Assembly (NCBI GenBank): GCA_002737275.1
Contig: NSIG01000042.1
Coordinates: 1 to 42,140, forward strand
DNA length: 42,140 bases
Direction: 5' to 3'
From: Opitutia bacterium
GTDB taxonomy: Bacteria; Verrucomicrobiota; Verrucomicrobiia; Opitutales; Opitutaceae
Below the pieces are notes generated by a model, which saw only the letters and a list, made by a program, of their open reading frames with translations, had not been told where the DNA came from and made no database searches. This document shows, one piece after another, positions 17,126-26,055 of the stretch. Positions within the stretch are counted from its first letter, which is position 1. Every line of letters begins with the position of its first letter. Both the position numbers and the translations under genes were made by a program.

Positions 17126-18298
17126 TTAGTAGCGGCGGAGGGTGGAGTCGATTTGTTGGGCCCACGCCTCGATGCCTCCGGCGACATTGCTCACGCGCGC
17201 GAAACCTTGGGCGCGGAGATACTCGGTCACGCGGAGGCTCCGGGCGCCGTGATGGCAGTGGATGAGGAGGTGTTTCTCGCGCGGCAGGTCACCGAGGCGC
17301 TCGGGGATTTGCCGCATCGGGATCGGTTCGGCGCCGGCGATCGCGCAGATCTCGAACTCGAAGGGCTCGCGCACGTCGATCAGGTGCGTGTCGGATGCGG
17401 CGGTGGTCAGGAGGCGGTGCGATGCTTCGACGGTGAGTTCGAGTGGGACGGAGTCAGGTGTCATGAGGAGAGGAGCGGGCGTGCAGGTGAAATCGTAGAG
17501 GGCGGGATCGAGTGTGGTGATGACGGGTTCGGCGCCGCAAAGGCGACAGGCGGGGTCGCGGGGAATTTTAAGGGTGGAGAAATTTTGGCCGAGCGCGTCG
17601 TAGGTGAGGAGGCGGCCGCGCAACGGTTCGCCGATGCCGGTGATGAGCTTGACCGCTTCGAGTGCCTGAAGACTGCCGATGACGCCGCAGAGCGCGCCGA
17701 GGACGCCCGCCTCACCACAGTTGGGGACGGTGCCGGCCGCGGGCGGTTCGGGGAAAAGGCAGCGGTAGCAAGGGCCGCCTTGGGCGGGGTCGAAGACGCT
17801 CACCTGGCCCTCGAAGCGGTAAACGCTGCCATAGACCAGAGGCCGGCGGGCGAGAGCGGCGGCGTCGTTGTTGAGGTAACGGCTCGAGAAATTATCCGTG
17901 CCGTCGACGACGACATCGTAGCCGGCGAAGAGCGCGAGAGCGTTGGCGGCCGTGACGCCCTCGGGGTGTTCGATGACGGTGGTGAACGGATTGGTGGTGC
18001 GGAGACGGCGCGCGGCGGACGTGACCTTGAGTTCGCCGACGGTGGAGTCCTCGTGGAGAAGTTGGCGCTGAAGGTTGTGGGTTTCGACGCGGTCGAAGTC
18101 GGCGATGCCGAGGGTGCCAACGCCGGCGGCCGCGAGGTAAAGGGCGGCGGGACAACCGAGGCCGCCGGCGCCGATGACGAGGACACGGGTGGCGGCGAGC
18201 TTTTGTTGGCCGGCGACGCCGAGCTCATTTAAGAGAATATGCCGGCTGTAGCGCGCGAGTTCGGCGGGAGTGAGAGTCGGAAGCGAAACGGCGGCCAT
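17126..18298 (-). CDS. MoeB/ThiF-type adenylyltransferase fused to rhodanese
   Basis: 390 residues from the ATG giving MAAVSLPTLTPAELARYSRH; the upstream ORF extension is antisense to ruvX. The N-terminal part (about 1-270) is an E1-like enzyme: RYSRHILLNELG, the nucleotide motif VIGAGGLGCPAALYLAAAGVG, DGTDNFSSRYL, and two CxxC zinc pairs (CYRC and CRLC). The C-terminal part (about 290-390) is a rhodanese with active-site Cys in IHCHHGARS. Such fusions adenylate the C-terminal glycine of a sulphur carrier (MoaD or ThiS) and hand it sulphur, serving molybdopterin or thiamine synthesis or tRNA thiolation. No partner carrier gene is adjacent. Confidence 0.9.
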   Translation of the reverse strand: MAAVSLPTLTPAELARYSRHILLNELGVAGQQKLAATRVLVIGAGGLGCPAALYLAAAGVGTLGIADFDRVETHNLQRQLLHEDSTVGELKVTSAARRLRTTNPFTTVIEHPEGVTAANALALFAGYDVVVDGTDNFSSRYLNNDAAALARRPLVYGSVYRFEGQVSVFDPAQGGPCYRCLFPEPPAAGTVPNCGEAGVLGALCGVIGSLQALEAVKLITGIGEPLRGRLLTYDALGQNFSTLKIPRDPACRLCGAEPVITTLDPALYDFTCTPAPLLMTPDSVPLELTVEASHRLLTTAASDTHLIDVREPFEFEICAIAGAEPIPMRQIPERLGDLPREKHLLIHCHHGARSLRVTEYLRAQGFARVSNVAGGIEAWAQQIDSTLRRY

Positions 18299-18376
18299 TG
18301 GTGGGAAAAGAGAGCGGGCGTAGGTCGAGTCGCAAATGAAATTGCGCCGCGTGGAAGGGGCGGGCGGAATCGGGAC

Positions 18377-18817
18377 ATGCGTTGCATCGGGATTGACTAT
18401 GGTACTCGCCGGCTGGGGCTCGCTTTCGGCGACGAGATTGGCGTGGCGACGCCGTTGCCGGCGCAAGTGGAGGCCGAGGCTGAACGGCGCTGGGCGGGAA
18501 TGGTGGCGCTGGTGAAGGCGAGGCGGGCAACGGATCTCGTGCTCGGCTATCCGCTCAACATGGATGGCACGGCGGGATTTAAAGCAAAGGAAGTGGATGC
18601 GTTTGCCGCGCGGTTAAAGGCGGAGCTCGGGCTACCGGTGCACCTCGTTGACGAAACGCTCACGAGCCATGAAGCGGAGTCCACCATCTCGAAACATCGA
18701 CGACGCGAGGTGCGGGCGAGCGGGATTGTGGATTCGCGGGCGGCGACGCTGATTCTACAGGATTTCCTTGACCAAAAGTTTCCGCAGATTCCGCCGGATG
18801 AATCGCGCCGAGGGTAA
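18377..18817 (+). CDS. ruvX: Putative pre-16S rRNA nuclease / Holliday junction resolvase-like (YqgF)
   Basis: 146 residues from ATG (MRCIGIDYGTRRLGLAFGD), where the family begins. RNase H-like fold with acidic residues in the GIDYG motif (Asp6), VLGYPLNMDGT, the signature LVDETLTSHEA and IVDSRAATLILQDFL. In E. coli YqgF takes part in 16S rRNA 5' maturation, and family members also resolve junctions in vitro. The start lies 78 bases from the divergent MoeB-rhodanese start. truA follows after an 84-base gap that contains a long hairpin. Confidence 0.93.
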   Translation: MRCIGIDYGTRRLGLAFGDEIGVATPLPAQVEAEAERRWAGMVALVKARRATDLVLGYPLNMDGTAGFKAKEVDAFAARLKAELGLPVHLVDETLTSHEAESTISKHRRREVRASGIVDSRAATLILQDFLDQKFPQIPPDESRRG

Positions 18818-18864
18818 GGTGGAGATGGAGGGTGGCGCGAGACGCGCGTCGGGCGGCGAGATGG

Positions 18865-18903
18865 ATTGCCACGTCGTCCCGCGGGAGCGGGACTCTTGGC
18901 AAT
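18865..18903 (+). promoter_or_regulatory. Two-tier hairpin covering the truA start codon
   Basis: Outer arms ATTGCCA (18865-18871) and TGGCAAT (18897-18903) pair perfectly, and inner arms GTCCCGC (18876) and GCGGGAC (18887) pair perfectly around GGGA. The right outer arm includes the A and T of the truA ATG at 18902. No Shine-Dalgarno sequence precedes that ATG. The structure could restrain truA translation, or it may be a repeat element that has landed at the gene start. Confidence 0.55.
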
Positions 18904-19675
18904 GACAGAGACCAAGGAGCATGACACCGGTAATGGCGACACGCGCTGGAAGTGCGTGTGCGCTTACGACGGCGCGCCGTTTGCCGGTTGGCAGAGTCAA
19001 GCGGGGGGAAACAGCATTCAGGATGTAATCGAGGCGCGGCTGACGGAGATTTTTGGCACACCGCGGCGGATTCACGGCAGCGGGCGGACGGACGCGGGCG
19101 TGCACGCGCGGGCGCAAGTGTTTCACTTTGAGGCGGAGTGGCGGCATGGCGCGGAACGGCTGCTGGCGGCGATGCGCTCGGAGTTGTCGCCTGCGATTCA
19201 GATGATCTCGGTGCGACAGGTGGCCCCGGCGTTTCATGCGCGGTTCTCGGCGACGGGGAAGATCTACACGTATTACCTGCACCTCGGGGATGCGGATCCG
19301 TTTACCCGGCCGTATTGCTGGCCGGTGTTTCGCGAGCTCGATTTTGTCGCGATGGAAGCGGCGGCGGCGGCGTTGCGCGGCACGCATGATTTTAAGGCGT
19401 TTTCGGCGTTCAACGGCACGGAGCGCGAAGATACCGTGAGGGATTTGCGGCGGCTCGAGATCGCGCGGCGGGGGGCGAAGGTGCGGATCACGGCGGAGGC
19501 CAACGGATTTCTCTACAAGATGGTGCGGAGTCTCGCGGGCGCGCTGGTGGCGGCGGGCGAAGGGCGGATGCCGGCGGAGACGGTGCGGACGATCTTGGCG
19601 GCTAAAGTGCGGACCAATGCCGTGCGCACGGCGCCGCCACAGGGGCTTTTTTTGGAGAAGGTGCTCTACCGGTGA
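18902..19675 (+). CDS. truA: tRNA pseudouridine(38-40) synthase
   Basis: 257 residues from ATG (MTETKEHDTG). TruA core: CVCAYDGAPFAGWQ, catalytic Asp64 in GSGRTDAGVHA, FHARFSATGKIYTYYL, and ANGFLYKMVRSLAGALV. It isomerises uridines 38-40 in the anticodon arm of many tRNAs. The start is uncertain: the first ~15 residues are unlike the family and lie within a hairpin, and a GTG further in (before CAYDG) is possible. The stop overlaps the comF GTG start (GTGA). Confidence 0.93.
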   Translation: MTETKEHDTGNGDTRWKCVCAYDGAPFAGWQSQAGGNSIQDVIEARLTEIFGTPRRIHGSGRTDAGVHARAQVFHFEAEWRHGAERLLAAMRSELSPAIQMISVRQVAPAFHARFSATGKIYTYYLHLGDADPFTRPYCWPVFRELDFVAMEAAAAALRGTHDFKAFSAFNGTEREDTVRDLRRLEIARRGAKVRITAEANGFLYKMVRSLAGALVAAGEGRMPAETVRTILAAKVRTNAVRTAPPQGLFLEKVLYR

Positions 19676-20397
19676 GCGGGCTCGGCGAACTGTGGCGCGG
19701 GTTGGGCGACGTGGTGTTTCCGCCGTCGTGTGTGGGGTGTAGGGGCGTCGTCGAAAGGAGCGGGTTCAACCACGTCTGCGTGAAGTGCGCGGGGCAACTC
19801 GACTTTGTGGTGGCTCCGCACTGCTCGACGTGCGGATCGCCGTTCTACGGCGTCGTCGACGGCGAGCGGTCGTGTCCGCACTGCGCAGGGTTGAACCCGG
19901 CGTTTGGATCGGGCTGCACGGCGGTGCTGTTTAAAGGACCGGCGCGCGCCCTCGTGATCGAGCTTAAGTATCATCGCGGCCGGCATGTCGTCGCGGACAT
20001 GGCGGAGATATTTCGGCGTTCGCCCGAGATTCTGGCGGTGGTGACGGGTGCGGTGTTGGTGCCGGTGCCGCTGCATCCGCGGAAGGCGCGGGAGCGGGGA
20101 TTCAACCAAAGCGCGTTGCTGGCGGCGAGTTTGGCGCGGCTGGGAGGCGGGCGGGTCGAGGAGGTGTTGCGGCGGGAGGTGGACACGCCGACGCAGACTG
20201 CCTTCGACCGGAAAACGCGGCAGGCAAACCTCAAAAATGCCTTTGCACTGGCTCCGGGCGTGACGCTTACTCCGAGTCAAAAATATGTGCTCGTTGATGA
20301 TGTCTTCACCACCGGTTCCACGCTCAACAGTTGCGCGCGGGTCCTGCGCCGCGCCGGGGCTTTGAAACTCGATGTCGTCACCTTCGCTCACGGCTGA
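19672..20397 (+). CDS. comF: ComF-family phosphoribosyltransferase
   Basis: 241 residues, GTG start overlapping the truA stop. Four CxxC pairs at the N-terminus (CVGC, CVKC, CSTC, CPHC) indicate zinc binding, and the PRPP-binding motif [13 protein letters not shown] lies near the end. [18 protein letters not shown] is the ComF signature. ComF proteins take part in DNA uptake in competent bacteria, but homologues are widespread in species without known competence. Nothing else for competence is seen here. The accD start follows after 20 bases. Confidence 0.92.
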   Translation: MSGLGELWRGLGDVVFPPSCVGCRGVVERSGFNHVCVKCAGQLDFVVAPHCSTCGSPFYGVVDGERSCPHCAGLNPAFGSGCTAVLFKGPARALVIELKYHRGRHVVADMAEIFRRSPEILAVVTGAVLVPVPLHPRKARERGFNQSALLAASLARLGGGRVEEVLRREVDTPTQTAFDRKTRQANLKNAFALAPGVTLTPSQKYVLVDDVFTTGSTLNSCARVLRRAGALKLDVVTFAHG

Positions 20398-20417
20398 TTT
20401 CCGTTCCTCTTTTCGCT

Positions 20418-21287
20418 ATGCATTTCGACAAACCGACCTACAAAGTCCGCAAAACCGCCAAGAAAGACATTCCGAAGGGACTCTACACGAAAGACCCGCT
20501 GACGGGGGAGATTCTTTTCAACAAGGAGATCGAGGACAACCTGATGGTGGTGCCGCGTAGCGGGCACCATTTTCCGATCGGGGCGCGGGCGCGGATCGAT
20601 TCGCTGTTCGACGGCGGCACCTTTGTTGAGGCGGACGCCGGGGTGACTTCGGCCGATCCGCTGAAGTTTGTCGATTCGCAGGCGTATCCGGACCGGATCA
20701 AACGCTATGAGAAAGAGAGCGGCCTGCCCGAGGCGGTGATCTGCGGGATGGGAAAGATCCTTGGGATCAAAGTTTCGGTGGCGGTGATGGACTTCCGTTT
20801 CTGCGGCGGCGCGATGGGTGCGGCCGCGGGCGAAAAAATCACGCGGGCGATCGAGGCAGCGTTGGAGAAGAAAGTGCCGTGCATCATCTTCAGCGCTTCG
20901 GGCGGTGCGCGCATGCAGGAAGGAATTTTTTCGCTGATGCAGATGGCCAAGACGAGCGCGGCGCTCGGTCGGCTGGCGGAGGCGAAGTTGCCGTTTATCT
21001 CGGTGCTGACGTCGCCCACGATGGGCGGAGTGACGGCGAGCTTTGCGACGTTGGGCGACGTGATCATCGCGGAGCCGGCGGCGTTGATCGGTTTTGCTGG
21101 CGCGCGGGTCATTAAGGACACTACGAAGCAATCGCTGCCGCCGGGGTTTCAGACGGCGGAATTTTTGTTCAAGCACGGCCTGATCGACCAGATCGTGCCG
21201 CGATTGGAAATGCGCGAACGGCTGCGGGACCTGCTCGCGGTGTTGCACACGAAGAAACAGCCGGTGGCGGTTGCCGGCAAAAACTGA
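20418..21287 (+). CDS. accD: Acetyl-CoA carboxylase carboxyltransferase beta subunit lacking the zinc-ribbon cysteines
   Basis: 289 residues from ATG ([19 protein letters not shown]). The crotonase-like core is canonical: [59 protein letters not shown] and GFAGARVI. With AccA it transfers carboxyl from biotin to acetyl-CoA, the first step of fatty-acid synthesis. The oddity is the N-terminus: [10 protein letters not shown] and [11 protein letters not shown] align with the usual CxxC-X15-CxxC zinc ribbon, but the four cysteines are Asp26, Thr29, Val45 and Ser48. The spacing is kept exactly, so zinc was lost rather than the domain. folC follows 43 bases later. Confidence 0.94.
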   Translation: MHFDKPTYKVRKTAKKDIPKGLYTKDPLTGEILFNKEIEDNLMVVPRSGHHFPIGARARIDSLFDGGTFVEADAGVTSADPLKFVDSQAYPDRIKRYEKESGLPEAVICGMGKILGIKVSVAVMDFRFCGGAMGAAAGEKITRAIEAALEKKVPCIIFSASGGARMQEGIFSLMQMAKTSAALGRLAEAKLPFISVLTSPTMGGVTASFATLGDVIIAEPAALIGFAGARVIKDTTKQSLPPGFQTAEFLFKHGLIDQIVPRLEMRERLRDLLAVLHTKKQPVAVAGKN

Positions 21288-21330
21288 GTGCGTCCCGGGC
21301 TGCCGGGGTGCGGCGTTGTTTTTCCAAGCC

Positions 21331-22665
21331 ATGGGTGACGAACTGAAACTCGCTGATTATGCGGCGGTGCAGGATTATCTCTTCAGCCTGAAGGCGCAGG
21401 GCCTGAAGTTTGGCATCGATCGGATGCGACTGCTGGCCGGTGCGTTGGGGCACCCGGAGCGTGCAGTGCCCTGCGTGCATATTGCGGGGACCAACGGCAA
21501 GGGCTCGGTCGCGGCGATGCTCGATGCGATCTTGCAGGAGACGGGACTGAGGCGCGGGCTCTACACCTCGCCGCACCTCGTGAGGTTGGGCGAACGCGTG
21601 CAGGTGGATCGGGTGTTGCTGGGCGAGCGCGAGATCATGGCCTACGCTCAGGAACTGCGGCCGGTGGCGGCGCGACTGGCGGACGAGGGCGGCGCGGACG
21701 ACCATCCGAGTTTTTTCGAGTTCATGACGGCGATGGCGTTTTTGCAGTTCGCCCGGAAAAAGTGCGATGTGAACGTGATCGAGGTCGGCCTTGGCGGCCG
21801 GCTCGACGCCACAAATGTCGTGACGCCGGCGGTGAGTGTGATCGCATCCATCGGGCTCGATCACTGCGAGATGTTGGGCAACACGGTGGAGTCGATCGCG
21901 GCGGAGAAAGCCGGTATCATCAAGCCGGGCGTGCCGGTCGTGATGGGGCGGGTGGTGCCGGCGGTGGAGCGGGTGATCCGCGCGCGGGCGGCCGAGTGCG
22001 GGTCGCGGGTCGTGAGTGTGGCGGCGGAGTTTGGCGAGGATCTGGCGACGTATCCGGCGACTAATTTGGAAGGGGATTACCAACGTTGGAATGCGGCGAC
22101 GGCGACTTTGGCCGCGCGGGAGTTGGCGGTGCGGGAAGCGAAGGTGGGCGCGGTTTTGACGGACGAGTTGATCGCGCGCGGGTTGAGGCAGGTCGATTGG
22201 CCAGGGCGTTGGCAACGGGTGCGGCTCGGCGGACGGCTCGTGGTGCTCGATGCGTCGCACAATCCGGACGGCGCACAAGTGCTGGAGACGAGCTTGGCGC
22301 GGCTGGTGGTGGAGACAGGACGGGCGCCGGTGGTGGTTACCGGGGTTTTGGGCGCGGTGCGGGCGCGGCCGCTCTTGGAGACGATCTGCCACTACGCGCG
22401 GGAGATCCACTTCGTCGTGCCGCAGCAAGGGCGGGCCTGCGGCTATGAGGAACTGGAGGCGTTGTTGCCGGCGAGTTTTGCGGCGCGAGGCGGGCGTGTG
22501 GTGCGCGCCACGGTGGAGACAATTTTTCCCAGCCGCGATGAATGCACGGCGGGCGGGCCCGATGATGCAGTGGTCCTGACGGGATCGATTTATCTGCTCG
22601 GGGAAGTGATGGCACGACTCGCCCCGCAGCGCGGGCCGGGCGAGGGTCGCTTGCAGGATTTTTGA
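21331..22665 (+). CDS. folC: Folylpolyglutamate synthase / dihydrofolate synthase
   Basis: 444 residues from ATG (MGDELKLADYAAVQDYLFSL). Mur-ligase-like: FGIDRMRLLAGALGHPE, P-loop HIAGTNGKGSVAAML, GLYTSPHLVRLGERVQV, EVGLGGRLDATNVV, GLDHCEMLGNTVESIAAEKAGIIK, and LDASHNPDGAQ in the C-terminal domain. It adds glutamate to (dihydro)pteroate and folates using ATP. accD-folC adjacency is common. A palindrome lies just after the stop, before the convergent purA. Confidence 0.95.
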   Translation: MGDELKLADYAAVQDYLFSLKAQGLKFGIDRMRLLAGALGHPERAVPCVHIAGTNGKGSVAAMLDAILQETGLRRGLYTSPHLVRLGERVQVDRVLLGEREIMAYAQELRPVAARLADEGGADDHPSFFEFMTAMAFLQFARKKCDVNVIEVGLGGRLDATNVVTPAVSVIASIGLDHCEMLGNTVESIAAEKAGIIKPGVPVVMGRVVPAVERVIRARAAECGSRVVSVAAEFGEDLATYPATNLEGDYQRWNAATATLAARELAVREAKVGAVLTDELIARGLRQVDWPGRWQRVRLGGRLVVLDASHNPDGAQVLETSLARLVVETGRAPVVVTGVLGAVRARPLLETICHYAREIHFVVPQQGRACGYEELEALLPASFAARGGRVVRATVETIFPSRDECTAGGPDDAVVLTGSIYLLGEVMARLAPQRGPGEGRLQDF

Positions 22666-22680
22666 GGGCGCGGCGGGGAC

Positions 22681-22704
22681 GGCCTCACACGAGGTGAGGC
22701 CCTA
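22681..22704. repeat. Intergenic palindrome GGCCTCAC/GTGAGGCC with CTAC tail
   Basis: A perfect 8-bp inverted repeat with a 5-base loop followed by CTA(C), in the convergent gap between folC and purA. It has the same form as the other intergenic elements, but a different stem sequence. Confidence 0.55.
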
Positions 22705-22710
22705 CGGGGA

Positions 22711-24255
22711 TCAGATCAACTTAACGAGGTCGGCGGTGGCGGGGACGTCTTTGATAATTTGGGACGGCTCGGGGCCGACGCCGAGGTAGCGGAGGTTCGG
22801 GAGTTTATCGGCGGCCGGCCAAGTCTCGCCGGCGTAGGCGACGTCGAGCGTGCTCTTCACCATCGCGGCGACGTAGCGCTGGGCGTTTCTCGGGAGCTCG
22901 GCGAAGTGGCGGATTTTGGAAATGTCTTCGGTCCAGCCGGGGTGGCGCGTGTAAACGGGCTTGAGCGTTTTGCGGACGGCTTCGTTGCGTGGGACGTGGT
23001 GGAAGATTTTCCCGGAGGCGTCTTGGTAGGAGGTGCAGATGAGCAGATCGCCCTGCCAATCGCCGTCGTGCGTGAGGGCGTCGGATTTGTTGATCATCAC
23101 GTCTTGGAAACCGCCGTAGCGGAGGGCGTCACCTTTTTCCACAGCGTCGAACCAGCCAACCATGCGTTGGCGGCCGGTGCTGGTGCCGAATTCGATGCGC
23201 TTGAGTTTGATGGCGAGCGGGTGGGCGTCGTCCATCTGCGTGAGGAACGTATGCGTGCCGACCTTGGTGTCGTAGGCCTTGGCGACGCCGAAGGTGTGGA
23301 TGCGCTGCACGGGGATGCCGGCGCTTTCGAAGAACTCGGGCGTGTAGGTATGCGAGGCGGTGACGTTGGGCGAGAAGCCGTGGCGCTTGTCGAGCCAGTA
23401 GGCTTGGCCGAATTCGCCGATGATGGTGCGGCCGGCGTTCAGCTCGCGGAGGATGAGCTCGCGGACCTCGCCGATGTTCGGCGCGAGGGCGACGCCGGCG
23501 TCCCAGGTGACCTGGGTGAGGGCGTCGAGGTTGAGCGTGAAGGGTTCGGTGCCGCGGAAGCGCGTGAAGTCGAATTCCTCTTTCGGGAAGACGCCGAGCT
23601 CGATGGCTTCGGAGTTGGCGCGCTGTTCGGCGACGGTGAGTTTGTCGAAGAAGCCGGCGAAGGTTTCGGGGCTGACGCGGCACACGTGTTGGATGACGCG
23701 CAGGGCGCGGTCGGCGCGTTGGGCGAGTTTGCGGGCGAAGAAATTCGGGCCGGCGTGGAAGTCGGAGAACGTCATCTGCCATTGGCTGATTTCGTCGGCG
23801 TAGGCGGGCGTGATGCCGCGGCCGGTGGAGCCCCGGGGTTCTTCGGTGAGAACGTTTTCGCGGTAGTCTTCCCACGCGAGGTCGAGCAGGCGGTGGGTGA
23901 GATCGGTGACCATCGTGCGCTCGTCGATGAGGAGACGCGAAAGGATGGCGTGGCCCTTGGCTTCGAGAGGTTTGGTTTCCCACCAGATTTTGCGGGGATC
24001 GGCGACGACGCCGGAGCCGATGCAAAGGTGTTTCGCGTCGCGGACGACGACGCCGGCGGGGAGAAGGTTGAGCTTGATGCCGCCTGCGGTGTGGCCGGAG
24101 TTGGCGCCGCCGTTGACCTTGAGGACGACGGAGACGGCGTGGGGCGTGCCGCGAAGTTCGTCGGCGACTTCGGGGATGAGGCGGCCTTTGCCTTCGTCTC
24201 CGAGGGAGATACCGACGTCGGCGATGAGCTGGCTGGAAAAAGGGAGGAGTGACAT
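22711..24255 (-). CDS. purA: Adenylosuccinate synthetase, long divergent form
   Basis: 514 residues from the ATG giving [15 protein letters not shown]. Catalytic elements: GDEGKGR (Asp20), NGGANSGHT with His55, [29 protein letters not shown], and an NKSD element in the place of the guanine-binding TKxD. It joins IMP and aspartate with GTP, the committed step to AMP. It is about 80 residues longer than E. coli PurA (432), with extra sequence in the second half and changes in several normally strict motifs (ISLGDEG for [14 protein letters not shown] for GNNAGHT), so it belongs to a divergent subfamily. A short hairpin abuts the start codon, and no Shine-Dalgarno sequence is seen. Confidence 0.9.
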   Translation of the reverse strand: MSLLPFSSQLIADVGISLGDEGKGRLIPEVADELRGTPHAVSVVLKVNGGANSGHTAGGIKLNLLPAGVVVRDAKHLCIGSGVVADPRKIWWETKPLEAKGHAILSRLLIDERTMVTDLTHRLLDLAWEDYRENVLTEEPRGSTGRGITPAYADEISQWQMTFSDFHAGPNFFARKLAQRADRALRVIQHVCRVSPETFAGFFDKLTVAEQRANSEAIELGVFPKEEFDFTRFRGTEPFTLNLDALTQVTWDAGVALAPNIGEVRELILRELNAGRTIIGEFGQAYWLDKRHGFSPNVTASHTYTPEFFESAGIPVQRIHTFGVAKAYDTKVGTHTFLTQMDDAHPLAIKLKRIEFGTSTGRQRMVGWFDAVEKGDALRYGGFQDVMINKSDALTHDGDWQGDLLICTSYQDASGKIFHHVPRNEAVRKTLKPVYTRHPGWTEDISKIRHFAELPRNAQRYVAAMVKSTLDVAYAGETWPAADKLPNLRYLGVGPEPSQIIKDVPATADLVKLI

Positions 24256-24701
24256 GGGTTGCGGTGCAACCGAGTCAGGCCCGCGGGCGGAACGTCCCCT
24301 GTTGCCGAAAAGGAAAAACGGAACGGGCGGGGGGAGGGCAAACAAAAATCGGGGGCTGACGCGAGGGCGTGGGCGGGCTCAGGAGGAGCAGCGGCGAGGG
24401 GCAGGTGGCGGTCGCGGCAGCAGAAGCCGGGTGATGATTTTCTCGGTTGATCTCGCAATCGGCTGTTGCGCAGCGTTGGGGTGATGCTGGCGCTGGTTTC
24501 GCCGGCTTATCCCGTCGAATTCGACGTGATTGTAGGTGTCACTTTCTAGGGCCTAGGCCTTGGGAAAAACCGGAAGATCATGCGCCGTTGGCGGCGTTTA
24601 CCGACGAAGCGCTCGGTGCGGCGACGCCGTTTGGGCAGCGCGTGCCCGCTCAGGGCTACCGCTCCAGTAGGCGGGGTCGAGGCTCGGGCGGTGGCGCAAT
24701 C
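24256..24701. other. 446-base gap between purA and glyA
   Basis: Both flanking genes are on the minus strand, so this holds the purA upstream region. GGTTGC-GGT-GCAACC (24257-24271) is a perfect hairpin touching the purA start. The rest is GC-rich with no recognisable promoter. A short plus-strand reading around 24560-24680 (KPEDHAPLAAFTDEALG) looks protein-like but has no plausible gene around it and may be chance or a remnant. No terminator for glyA is seen. Confidence 0.35.
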
Positions 24702-25967
24702 CTAGAGCACGTAGGGCAGAGGGAAGCGGCTCATCAGCGCCGCGGCGCGAAGCTTGGCCGCAGCGAGCGCATCGGCTTCGCCGGGCGTGCCGATCGCGGG
24801 GAGCATGAGGTGGATCGCGGCGGCGATTTCGTCCATGTCTGCTTCGAGCAGGCCACGCGTGGTGACGGCGGGAGTGCCGAGGCGGATGCCGGAGGCTTGG
24901 AACGGGGAACGCGTCTCGTAGGGAACGGTGTTTTTGTTGAGCGTGATGTGCGCGAGATCGAGGGTCTCTTGGGCTTTTTTGGCGGTGAGATCCGGGAGGT
25001 TGCCGCGAAGATCGACGAGGAAGAGGTGATTGTCGGTGCCGCCGGTCAGGATTTTATAACCGCGCTGGACCATGGCGGCGGCAAGGGCGCGGGAGTTTTT
25101 GACGACCTGCTCGGAGTAGGCCTTCCACTCGGGTTTAAGGCACTCGCCGAAGCACACGGCTTTGGCCGCGATCACATGCATCAACGGGCCGCCTTGAGTC
25201 CCGGGGAACACGGCGGAGTCGATGGCCTTGGCGTGAGCGGCGCGGCAGAGGATGAGGCCGCCGCGGGGACCGCGCAGCGTTTTGTGCGTGGTGGTCGTGA
25301 CGAAATCGGCGTGCGGCACGGGCGAGGGATGGACGCCGGCGGCGACGAGACCGGAGATGTGCGCGATGTCGGCAAAAAGGTAGGCCCCCACGCTGCGGGC
25401 GATCTCGCCCATTTTGGCGAAGTCGATGACGCGCGAGTAGGCGCTGGCGCCGACGGTGATCATCTTGGGCTTCTCTCGGAAGGCGACGGTGGCGAGTTCC
25501 TCGTAGTCGATTAGACCGGTATCCTCGCGGACGCCGTACTGGCAGAAGTTGTAGAGTTTGCCGGAGAAGTTGGCGGGATTACCGTGGGTGAGGTGGCCGC
25601 CGTGGCTGAGGTTCATGCCGAGCAGTTTGTCGCCGGGTTGGAGGACCGCGGCATAGACGGCGGTGTTAGCCTGAGCGCCGGAGTGGGGCTGGACGTTGGC
25701 GTGGTCGGCGCCGAAGAGCAGCTTGGCGCGATCGATGGCGAGTTGCTCGATCTGGTCGACGAATTCGCAGCCGCCATACCAGCGTTTGCCGGGGTAGCCC
25801 TCGGCGTATTTGTTGGTGAGCACGCTGCCCTGCGCCTGCATGACGGCGGGGTAGGTGAAATTTTCCGAAGCGATGAGCTCGATGTGACTTTGTTGTCGGG
25901 CAAACTCGGCGAAGAGGGCCGCGTAGACAGCGGGATCGAGCTGGGCGAGGGGAGTGGCGTTCAACAT
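24702..25967 (-). CDS. glyA: Serine hydroxymethyltransferase
   Basis: 421 residues, standard length. Motifs in order: [76 protein letters not shown], and the PLP-binding lysine in [14 protein letters not shown]. It converts serine and tetrahydrofolate to glycine and 5,10-methylene-THF, feeding purine synthesis; purD downstream in this strand's block uses the glycine. The LMW phosphatase gene precedes it by 88 bases, with a 9-bp inverted repeat between them. Confidence 0.96.
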   Translation of the reverse strand: MLNATPLAQLDPAVYAALFAEFARQQSHIELIASENFTYPAVMQAQGSVLTNKYAEGYPGKRWYGGCEFVDQIEQLAIDRAKLLFGADHANVQPHSGAQANTAVYAAVLQPGDKLLGMNLSHGGHLTHGNPANFSGKLYNFCQYGVREDTGLIDYEELATVAFREKPKMITVGASAYSRVIDFAKMGEIARSVGAYLFADIAHISGLVAAGVHPSPVPHADFVTTTTHKTLRGPRGGLILCRAAHAKAIDSAVFPGTQGGPLMHVIAAKAVCFGECLKPEWKAYSEQVVKNSRALAAAMVQRGYKILTGGTDNHLFLVDLRGNLPDLTAKKAQETLDLAHITLNKNTVPYETRSPFQASGIRLGTPAVTTRGLLEADMDEIAAAIHLMLPAIGTPGEADALAAAKLRAAALMSRFPLPYVL

Positions 25968-25982
25968 TGCGGGTTTCGGCGG

Positions 25983-26039
25983 GCGGATTGCGGGTTGGAA
26001 AAGACGGTAGTGAAAGCAGTTTCTTAATCAGCAATCCGC
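25983..26039. repeat. Inverted repeat GCGGATTGC / GCAATCCGC upstream of glyA
   Basis: Perfect 9-bp arms 39 bases apart, in the only gap between glyA and the gene upstream of it. Related sequence (GCGGGTTGG and CGCAACCCG) flanks both arms. It could be a repeat element or a structure in the glyA leader. Confidence 0.45.
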
Positions 26040-26055
26040 AACCCGAAATCTCGGT

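Noticed and set aside
17153-18232. 359-codon plus-strand ORF opposite the MoeB-rhodanese gene
   Set aside because: Antisense shadow; the minus-strand gene has all E1 and rhodanese motifs.
22759-24252. 497-codon plus-strand ORF opposite purA
   Set aside because: It is a mirror of purA in GC-rich DNA, rich in Gly, Ala, Val and Asp runs with no domain; purA explains the region.
24447-25514. 355-codon plus-strand ORF over the glyA end
   Set aside because: Most of it is antisense to glyA; only a short part lies in the gap, and it lacks a credible start signal or homology.
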